Part shown: one piece after another, positions 33,862-38,709 of the stretch | Layout of the letters: each line of letters opens with the position of its first letter | Position numbering within the stretch: the first letter of the stretch is position 1 | Assembly: GCF_019049245.1 (NCBI RefSeq) | Contig: NZ_JAGMUK010000078.1 | Span: 1 to 38,709, forward strand | DNA from: Streptomyces sp. AC555_RSS877 | GTDB lineage: Bacteria > Actinomycetota > Actinomycetes > Streptomycetales > Streptomycetaceae | DNA length: 38,709 nt | Direction: 5' to 3' | Made by a program: the position numbers and the translations under genes | Notes under the pieces: model-generated | The model's database searches: none | What the model was told of the DNA's origin: nothing | What the model saw: the letters and a program-made list of their open reading frames with translations, nothing else

Positions 33862-34286
33862 GAAACGGTCGGATCGGCCGCCCGCAGCGGCACCCGGACC
33901 AGCGTCCCCGACCGATTGATCAGGAGCTCGGGAACGTCCTCCTCGTGGAACCTCATCTGCCCGATGACTCCCTCGGTTCGCGCGTTGTACGCCAGCATCT
34001 GCACGAGCGAGTCGAGTTCGGGCAGCAACTCGGCGTGGATTTCCTGTCGTGCCGTCAGAGACCAGTGGTCAGCGCCCTGGAACAGTTCGCCTGTCAAAAC
34101 TCCGCCGACACGTACCGCTGGACCGCGGCCCGACAAGAGGGGCACGAAGTCAGGCATGTCGTCGACGACGTCGGTCTCGTCGCGTGTGGCCCGTCCGCCG
34201 AGATGCCACCGCACGCTGTCGAGTACAGCACTCGGCACGGTGGGTGAGAAGTCGAGAGCCAGGTCCACGGCAAACACGTCACTCAT
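33858..34286 (-). CDS. Hypothetical protein
   Basis: 142 residues from the ATG at 34286 (MSDVFAVDLALDFSPTVP). Soluble and mixed alpha/beta by appearance, with 'VLDSVRWHLGGRA', 'VGGVLTGELFQGADHWSLTARQEIHAELLPELDSLVQMLAYNAR' and 'EEDVPELLINRSGTLVRVPL'. It has no signal peptide or known motif. It overlaps the convergent gene by four bases at its 3' end. It may be another immunity-type or accessory gene of the toxin locus. Confidence 0.65.
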   Translation of the reverse strand: MSDVFAVDLALDFSPTVPSAVLDSVRWHLGGRATRDETDVVDDMPDFVPLLSGRGPAVRVGGVLTGELFQGADHWSLTARQEIHAELLPELDSLVQMLAYNARTEGVIGQMRFHEEDVPELLINRSGTLVRVPLRAADPTVS

Positions 34287-34715
34287 GCGGGAATTCTACG
34301 TCTGGGCGGAACACCGCGATCTTCTTGCGACAGCCCTCAGGGTTTCTTCAAACCGCAGCGAGCGGACACCACACAAACGTCCCCCGATTGCGACCAGCAT
34401 GGCGCGCTTCGTCAGGCAGGCGTTCACCATCGACCGCGCCAGCGCCGGAGCACAGACCGGGACTGCAGCAGGGGTCTTGACGACCAGTTCGAGCCGTATC
34501 TGCTCGCCTGAATTCGGTCGTAGCCATCAGAAGAGCGCATCGAGCACCGCCCAGGATGCCTCCTGACCTGCAAAGGTACCGGCCGCGATAGCGCAGTGCT
34601 CAGTAGCGTCAGAGGGCGGCTGCGGTGGCGGATGGTCATCAGTGTCTTGCACACAGTGAGCGATCAATCGCATACTCACGTCCATCGCACGCCTGTGCGA
34701 GTGTCAGGGGGATTG
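34287..34715. other. Intergenic region, no gene recognised
   Basis: These 429 bases separate the divergent hypothetical and inhibitor genes. The short open frames have no domain or plausible start signals. The last ~100 bases should carry the promoter of the inhibitor gene, but no convincing -35/-10 was found. The mixed composition suggests degraded sequence. Confidence 0.4.
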
Positions 34716-35363
34716 ATGAAGCTGAGGAAGACTGCTGTTCTCGCCGGAGCAGTGATGCTGAGCCTGACCATGCTCAGCCAGGCGGGCGCGGCAACGCAAA
34801 CGGACGAACTGCAGCAGCAGATAGATGAGGTGCTGGCCAACACCACCGGCGGAGTCCAGATCAGCCGGAACGAGATTTCCTGGAACGGCGGGGAGGCCAT
34901 CATGGCCTTCCCGTTGCCTGGTGAGGATGTGGCGCCTCCCAGCAGTGACGCCGCAGTTCAGCTGCAGACGAAGACTGCTGGCGTTTCCACGAAGTCGGTC
35001 GCGGCTGAAGCTGCCGCTGGGGAAGCCCTTGCCGCGGACGACGGCTGTCCCACCGAGGTCTTCGGGAACGACTGGTACTGCTTCTACCAGTTCGAGAACT
35101 ACGGAGGGCGGCGCCTGCAGTGGAACGCGTCGCACAAGCATGGGGACATGATCTTTTTCTCCGTGTACGACTTCGATAACAAGACGTCCTCGTGGTCCAA
35201 CAAGGGCGGCAAGTACATCTACGTCGAGGGCAGGTCCCAGACCGGTATGGACCGCTCCTGCTTCGAGAACGCGATCCATCTGTGGCAGGAGGCACCGCAC
35301 ACCAAGAAGGCCTATGTCGGCTCGAGCCTGGACAACAAGGCCGACTGCTTCTGGACGTCGTGA
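34716..35363 (+). CDS. Secreted peptidase inhibitor family I36-like protein
   Basis: 215 residues from the ATG at 34716, with AGGGGG upstream. A Sec signal peptide is clear: 'MKLRKTAVLAGAVMLSLTML' followed by 'SQAGA' with cleavage likely after AGA. An intermediate region (about 30-110) resembles a propeptide. The C-terminal ~100 residues form a beta/gamma-crystallin-like domain with Cys ('DDGCPTEVFGNDWYCFYQFENYGGRRLQW', 'SSWSNKGGKYIYVEG', 'NKADCFW'), the pattern of I36 inhibitors such as the Streptomyces metalloproteinase inhibitor SMPI. It could protect against own or foreign proteases, or be a structural secreted protein. It is transcribed alone and ends at a strong hairpin. Confidence 0.85.
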   Translation: MKLRKTAVLAGAVMLSLTMLSQAGAATQTDELQQQIDEVLANTTGGVQISRNEISWNGGEAIMAFPLPGEDVAPPSSDAAVQLQTKTAGVSTKSVAAEAAAGEALAADDGCPTEVFGNDWYCFYQFENYGGRRLQWNASHKHGDMIFFSVYDFDNKTSSWSNKGGKYIYVEGRSQTGMDRSCFENAIHLWQEAPHTKKAYVGSSLDNKADCFWTS

Positions 35364-35376
35364 CCTGACAGAACGA

Positions 35377-35431
35377 GTCCCGCACTGCGGTGGGCCCGCC
35401 GAGGGTGGCGCGGCTTGCCGCAGTGCGGGAC
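35377..35431. terminator. Bidirectional terminator hairpin
   Basis: GTCCCGCACTGCGG (35377-35390) and CCGCAGTGCGGGAC (35418-35431) are perfect 14-base arms around a 27-base loop. They sit between the convergent inhibitor and CU044_5270-type genes and would stop transcription from both sides. Confidence 0.85.
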
Positions 35432-35444
35432 TTCTTGCGCCCGG

Positions 35445-36437
35445 TCAGCCGCGCAGGAAGGTGACGTAGTTGATGACGGCCGGGGTCTTCACGTTGAGCG
35501 CTCCCGGATCACTGGTCAGCGTCTGCTCGTAGGCCAGGACTTTCCCGTTGTCCGGGTCGATGATGAGAGTGTGCTTGGCCGGGAGGCCGCTGCTGTCCGA
35601 TTCCACAGTGAAGGCATCCCCCTCCCGCCCGGAACGATCCTTCGCCGTTCCGGCGAACTTGAGGTCCTTCCGCTCCGCCAGTACGCGGAGGACCGCCGCC
35701 CTCTGCCCAGGCGTGAGGTGATTGGTCATGAGTTTCTGCACGAGCGATTCAGAGATGAAGCCCGCGGTGTCGCCCGGAGATCCCTCCTGGAGCCACTTCT
35801 TCATGTCCACCGGTGCCGGCGGGTTTCCGTAGGATGACCCGCCCTTCCCCGAGCGGTTCGTGGGCTCGTCGAGTGCAGCCCACTGCTGTTCCCACAAGTC
35901 CTTCTGCTCGGTGTTCTGGAACTCGGGTTTCTCGGCCTTGGCCGACCAGACGATGGAACCGTCGTCCTTCTTCCAGGAATCGCGGCGTTCGGGAACGACC
36001 GCAGAGGTGATCTGGTGGCCTCCGATGCGAGTCGTCAGAGACCACGTCTCCTGCACGAAGTGGTTGTCCCAGCCTGCAGTCTCGCGGAGTTTCTCCGTGC
36101 GGCGGGCGATGTCTTCCAAAGCCTGGGCGGCCGGCAGGTCCTGCGCAGCGCTGATCTTGATCAGCGGAGGAGTCGCGGCGTATGCCGGTTCCGGGAAGGA
36201 CGGCTTCATGAGCACATTCCCAGCCACGACCGCGGCAAGCGCAGCTGTTGACACACCGGCAACAGCGAGCGCCTTGAAACGCAGGCTCCGGCCTTGCCGA
36301 CTGCGGCCAGCGCGGCGAGTTGCCTGCTGCGGCTCGGCGAGAATCCGCTCCAAGAGGGAGTCCACCTGCTGCGGTGCGGCGAGCTGTACCTGAAGACGAG
36401 AGCCGAGTGCTGCCAGAGAGTCTTCGTATTCACGCAT
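35445..36437 (-). CDS. CU044_5270-family membrane protein, sigma-factor partner
   Basis: 330 residues from the ATG at 36437. The N-terminal cytoplasmic part (about 1-50, 'LLERILAEPQQATRRAGRSRQGRSLR') precedes a single membrane segment 'FKALAVAGVSTAALAAVVAG' (54-73). A large extracytoplasmic domain ('QALEDIARRTEK', 'WKKDDGSIVWSAKAEKPEFQN', 'GNPPAPVDMKKWLQE', 'TLIIDPDNGKVLAYEQTL') follows. This is the layout of CU044_5270-type proteins, nearly always encoded directly after an ECF-like sigma factor. It overlaps the sigma gene by eight bases. It is a candidate anti-sigma or signal-sensing protein, although a classical zinc anti-sigma motif is not seen. Confidence 0.8.
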   Translation of the reverse strand: MREYEDSLAALGSRLQVQLAAPQQVDSLLERILAEPQQATRRAGRSRQGRSLRFKALAVAGVSTAALAAVVAGNVLMKPSFPEPAYAATPPLIKISAAQDLPAAQALEDIARRTEKLRETAGWDNHFVQETWSLTTRIGGHQITSAVVPERRDSWKKDDGSIVWSAKAEKPEFQNTEQKDLWEQQWAALDEPTNRSGKGGSSYGNPPAPVDMKKWLQEGSPGDTAGFISESLVQKLMTNHLTPGQRAAVLRVLAERKDLKFAGTAKDRSGREGDAFTVESDSSGLPAKHTLIIDPDNGKVLAYEQTLTSDPGALNVKTPAVINYVTFLRG

Positions 36438-36972
36438 GGGATTCCTTCCGCGGGCGGCCCTCGTCGCTCAGGACGCGAGCAGAGCTGATCTGAGGCAGCA
36501 GTCGTCCCAGCCGTTTCCTTGCTCTAAAGAGGCGCACCCGTGCAGCTGCCGTCCCGCAACCCAGCACCAGCGCACAATCCTTTATGGGCAGCTTTTCCCA
36601 CAGCACCAGGCGGAGGATCTCCTGGTCGGCATCGCCGAGACCGTCGAACGCCCTCGCCAGGTCCAGTTCAACGATCACGTCATCCGGCTGGCGTTCGTTG
36701 CTTAACGCCGGGGGCTGGGCAGCTAGCAGCTCTCCAAGGCTGATCTGCCGCCGCTGCGAACGCCGGTCATTGGCCAGCATCCGCCGGGCGACTCCATACA
36801 GCCATGGAAGCTCCTTCTCGTCAGGTATGTCTGTGAAACGGCGCCACGCCGTGAGGAACACGTCTGCCACCACGTCCGGCGCACTGCTGGGGGCCGTACG
36901 TTTCGAGACATAAGCTTCAACTGCCGCGTAGTTCTGCCGATACAGCTCGGTGAACATTTCCTCGTCGCTCAA
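36430..36972 (-). CDS. ECF-like RNA polymerase sigma factor
   Basis: 180 residues from a TTG at 36972 with GGAGG nine bases upstream. An ATG at 36957 is the alternative. Region 2 is 'MFTELYRQNYAAVEAYVSKRTAPSSAPDVVADVFLTAWRRFTDIPDEKELPWLYGVARRMLANDRR'. Region 4 is 'ARAFDGLGDADQEILRLVLWEKLPIKDCALVLGCGTAAARVRLFRARKRL', the -35-binding helix-turn-helix. No region 3 is present, as in ECF sigma factors. It is co-transcribed with the membrane protein downstream, which probably controls it. Confidence 0.9.
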   Translation of the reverse strand: MSDEEMFTELYRQNYAAVEAYVSKRTAPSSAPDVVADVFLTAWRRFTDIPDEKELPWLYGVARRMLANDRRSQRRQISLGELLAAQPPALSNERQPDDVIVELDLARAFDGLGDADQEILRLVLWEKLPIKDCALVLGCGTAAARVRLFRARKRLGRLLPQISSARVLSDEGRPRKESHA

Positions 36973-37165
36973 GTTATCCGTCCTCCACCTACGACATGTC
37001 CGGCCGCAGCACCCGCGTTACATCTTCGCGCCGCCCCTCGAACGTGACAGCGATCACAGTGAGCTGGACAAGTGGGCGAACGGTGTTGCCAAGGAGACCA
37101 GCTCCTTACCGGTGCCCTGGCCACTCTCCTGGACGCCCGTCCAACCCTGCACGCCATCCCGCCAC

Positions 37166-37371
37166 AGCCTGGCCCGCGCCCAGGACGGCACCCTCCAGCT
37201 CCACCGCCTCGCCCAGACCGTCCTCGCCGCCCAACTCACCCCCGACCAACGCCGACAGGCGGGTCGGGACGCCGAAGCCCTCTTGGCCGCGGCCCTCCCG
37301 AAGACGTCGGTGATCCCTCGACATGGCCGGCCTGGCGGGTGCTCCTGCCTCACCTTCTCGTGGTGGATCCG
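37166..37371 (+). pseudogene. Relic of an NB-ARC/TPR protein gene
   Basis: One frame reads 'LARAQDGTLQLHRLAQTVL' and then 'QLTPDQRRQAGRDAEALLAA' to about 37300. The next frame goes on with 'EDVGDPSTWPAWRVLLPHLL'. The order 'LQLHRL...ALLAAALP...DPSTWPAWRVLLPH' is the well-known segment between the ATPase and TPR parts of Streptomyces NB-ARC/TPR proteins. One base is missing near 37300, and neither the ATPase nor the TPR part survives. The remaining bases of the 36973-37440 gap hold no other gene I can support. Confidence 0.6.
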
Positions 37372-37391
37372 GTCCTCATCCCCGCCAGGAA

Positions 37392-37433
37392 CCGGTCACG
37401 TCGGCGGAGGGCGGGCTCCGCCGACGTGACCGG
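37392..37433. terminator. Strong terminator hairpin
   Basis: CCGGTCACGTCGGCGGA (37392-37408) and TCCGCCGACGTGACCGG (37417-37433) are perfect 17-base arms around an 8-base loop. It starts seven bases past the stop codon of the minus-strand operon ending at 37441 and would terminate it. Confidence 0.88.
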
Positions 37434-37440
37434 CTTCATC

Positions 37441-37764
37441 TCACTGCCAGAAGACCTCCACCAGGGTGATCTGCGGATCCTCGGCTCGCGGGGTGAAGGT
37501 ATAGATCAGCCAGCCCCGGTGGTTGTCGAAGTACAGGATGCGCGGCCCCTTGGGGTCGGCGGACCGTACCGGCTCGACATACATGGTCTCCGGGAGGTCG
37601 GCGTCGGCGTCGATTCCCCGGAAGTAGGGATCCTCCGCGGTCACCAGTTGGGCGCGAGCTTCGTCGACCATCTTCTGTACGTGCTCAGGCAGCGCATCAC
37701 GGCGTGCCAGAGCGTCGAGCCGCCAGTCCATCTGCCAGGGCGGCCCCATGAAGGCGTCTGTCAC
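37441..37764 (-). CDS. Small protein, possibly a RelE-like toxin, last gene of the operon
   Basis: 107 residues from the GTG at 37764, which overlaps the previous stop as GTGA and indicates coupling. The frame is open further upstream but there shadows the previous gene. The N-terminal helices ('WRLDALARRDALPEHVQKMVDEARAQLV') and the closing strands ('GPRILYFDNHRGWLIYTFTPRAEDPQITLVEVFW') have the alpha-then-beta layout of RelE-fold toxins. The similarity is by eye only. Its partner would be the DUF6247-like protein upstream. Confidence 0.6.
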   Translation of the reverse strand: MTDAFMGPPWQMDWRLDALARRDALPEHVQKMVDEARAQLVTAEDPYFRGIDADADLPETMYVEPVRSADPKGPRILYFDNHRGWLIYTFTPRAEDPQITLVEVFWQ

Positions 37765-38108
37765 TGACCGGGCTCCAGCTCCCGTGCGTGGTGGCGGATC
37801 TCCGACACCTCTTCGAGGAGAGCCTTGGCCACGGCATAGTCGGTAGCCTCTGCGGCCCGGTGGTGGAGATCGGCCACGTGGGCGTCGAGCTCCGGGTCGC
37901 GGGCGATCGCGTACTCCACCCACCAGCGGGCCAGGAACGCGGGCAGCGGGCCGATGTCGTAGGTGTCGGCGATCGCCCGCTTCCAGTGCGCGTCGAAGTC
38001 GGGAAGCAGCTGCGGAGCGTGCCGGGCGATCGCTTCGCGCAGGGACTTCGGGGTGCGCTCGGGCATGGGCGGGACGGCCGGTACCGGTTCGGCGGCGTGG
38101 GCGGTCAT
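37761..38108 (-). CDS. DUF6247-like protein, possible antitoxin partner
   Basis: 115 residues from the ATG at 38108 (MTAHAAEPVPAVPPMPERTP), with AAGGAG ten bases upstream. An in-frame ATG at 38147, which overlaps the preceding stop and also has AAGGAG, would add 13 residues. 'ERTPKSLREAIARHAPQLLPDFDAHWKRAIADTYDIGPLPAFLARWWVEYAIARDPELDAHVADL' resembles the DUF6247 proteins common in Streptomyces. It is helical and soluble. The overlapping small gene downstream suggests a two-gene toxin-antitoxin unit, which is inference. Confidence 0.68.
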   Translation of the reverse strand: MTAHAAEPVPAVPPMPERTPKSLREAIARHAPQLLPDFDAHWKRAIADTYDIGPLPAFLARWWVEYAIARDPELDAHVADLHHRAAEATDYAVAKALLEEVSEIRHHARELEPGQ

Positions 38109-38137
38109 GACCGATGAACTCCTTCGACGCGTGGTGG

Positions 38138-38509
38138 TTACGACCATAGTCCGCTCCTTGCGTTGCCCGCGGCCTGTCCTTGGGCGCCTTCGCCCTCTTC
38201 GGTGTCCTCGGTATCCGGTACGGGCAGGCGCATCCCGCGGGACTCGGCGACGCGAAGGGCGTCGGTCAGGCACTCGGCGAGCCGGAGGCCGGCGTAGCGG
38301 ACCTCGGTGTACGGCGAGGTGGGGTCGTCCAGCACGGCGCGGGCGAGGCCGAGCACGTCGGCGCCGGTGGAGAGTTGCGTGTCCTCCAGGTCGTCGGCGA
38401 GGCGGGAGAGGCGGCTGCCGCTGTCGTCGGTCACCAGGTAGCAGGGGTTGCCCTCGGGGGTCGGCCAGGGCAGGAGCCGGGGGGTGGTCATGCCGCTCAC
38501 GTGTTCCAT
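38138..38509 (-). CDS. Hypothetical protein in small-protein operon
   Basis: 123 residues from the ATG at 38509, which has AGGAGG ten bases upstream and overlaps the previous stop (TGATG). 'RLLPWPTPEGNPCYLVTDDSGSRLSRLADDLEDTQLSTGADVLGLARAVLDDPTSPYTEVRYAGLRLAECLTDALRVAESRG' is well structured, with an acidic tail. I recall similar proteins next to helix-turn-helix regulators in Streptomyces but know no function. Confidence 0.68.
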   Translation of the reverse strand: MEHVSGMTTPRLLPWPTPEGNPCYLVTDDSGSRLSRLADDLEDTQLSTGADVLGLARAVLDDPTSPYTEVRYAGLRLAECLTDALRVAESRGMRLPVPDTEDTEEGEGAQGQAAGNARSGLWS

Positions 38510-38709
38510 CAGGCAGCCACCTCCTGCGCGCCGATCAGGTGCCGGTCGAGGTCGATCCCGAAGTCGGCGGCGAGGACGAGGGCGAGGCGGCGGTGTTGCT
38601 GGAGGACGGCTTCCCGTTCGTGGGCGGTGAGGTAGGGGCGTACGAGGGCGGAGTCGGTGCCGTCGAGGGGGGTGGGGAGGCCGTATGAAGAGCGGTGGAG
38701 GGGGAGGTG
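38509..38709 (-). CDS. Hypothetical protein, C-terminal part (gene starts right of window)
   Basis: The minus-strand frame is open from the window edge to a TGA at 38511-38509. It ends '...SALVRPYLTAHEREAVL', 'QQHRRLALVLAADFGIDL' and 'DRHLIGAQEVAA', with 66 residues visible. The following gene starts in an overlapping TGATG, so the four small genes from here to 37441 form one operon. No domain is recognised. Confidence 0.65.
   Translation of the reverse strand, partial: HLPLHRSSYGLPTPLDGTDSALVRPYLTAHEREAVLQQHRRLALVLAADFGIDLDRHLIGAQEVAA

Noticed and set aside
34424..34654. Transposase fragment in the gap before the I36 gene
   Set aside because: A short minus-strand frame looked vaguely basic and repeat-free, but no DDE or other transposase motif can be seen.
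36990..37060. ECF-type autoregulatory promoter (AAC ... CGTA) upstream of the sigma gene
   Set aside because: The two motifs are about 23 bases apart on the minus strand, outside the usual 16-17 base spacing.

Overview
This is a chromosomal window from a high-GC actinomycete, almost certainly a Streptomyces. The evidence is the strong G/C bias at third codon positions, many GTG/TTG starts, an AfsR/SARP-type regulator, an orf1590-like sporulation gene, an actinobacterial-type c-di-AMP riboswitch ahead of an M23 peptidase, a type 2 BREX (Pgl) core, and the familiar Streptomyces intergenic repeat (GGGGGCTGCGCC...). The left half (about 1-18,750) looks like ordinary core chromosome. The right half (about 18,750-38,709) is accessory and built from defence, toxin and regulatory cassettes.

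Left part. An NPCBM-domain protein tail converges on a SARP/NB-ARC regulator. Then come an asparagine-synthase-like (lasso-cyclase-like) protein with a degenerate PP-loop, the orf1590-like gene, an L-2-hydroxyglutarate oxidase, trmB, a PrsW-type intramembrane protease, an aldo/keto reductase, and an M23 peptidase under a c-di-AMP riboswitch. An initiator tRNA-fMet follows. Next is a compact flavin-precursor locus: a reductase-deaminase fusion (RibD functions in reversed order), a divergent MarR regulator, and a GTP cyclohydrolase II. Three copies of one palindrome (TGCTTCAAA/TTTGAAGCA) lie in its two promoter regions, which makes it look like a self-contained MarR regulon.

Middle. A histidine kinase that seems to have lost its N-terminal membrane segments abuts the 3' tail of an unrelated + strand gene (junction near 18,750). 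Right of it lies a tightly overlapping four-gene operon read leftwards: pglY, pglZ, brxD, brxHI. This is the type 2 BREX core, but neither the methyltransferase PglX nor the kinase PglW is in the window. A Phd/RelE toxin-antitoxin pair with a TGTACA operator sits just upstream.

Right part. A large polymorphic toxin has a WXG100-like N terminus and a YwqJ-type deaminase tip. It is followed by an overlapping YwqK-type antitoxin, then a frameshifted orphan toxin-tip remnant joined to a putative immunity gene, and a hypothetical gene. The toxin tip and the cassettes after it are visibly less GC-rich than their surroundings. Next are a secreted I36-type peptidase inhibitor, an ECF-like sigma factor with a CU044_5270-type membrane partner, the relic of an NB-ARC/TPR gene, and a four-gene overlapping operon of small proteins (one DUF6247-like, one possibly RelE-like) that runs off the right edge.

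No rRNA, CRISPR array, intact insertion sequence or integrase was seen. All family names come from reading motifs by eye, with no database search.
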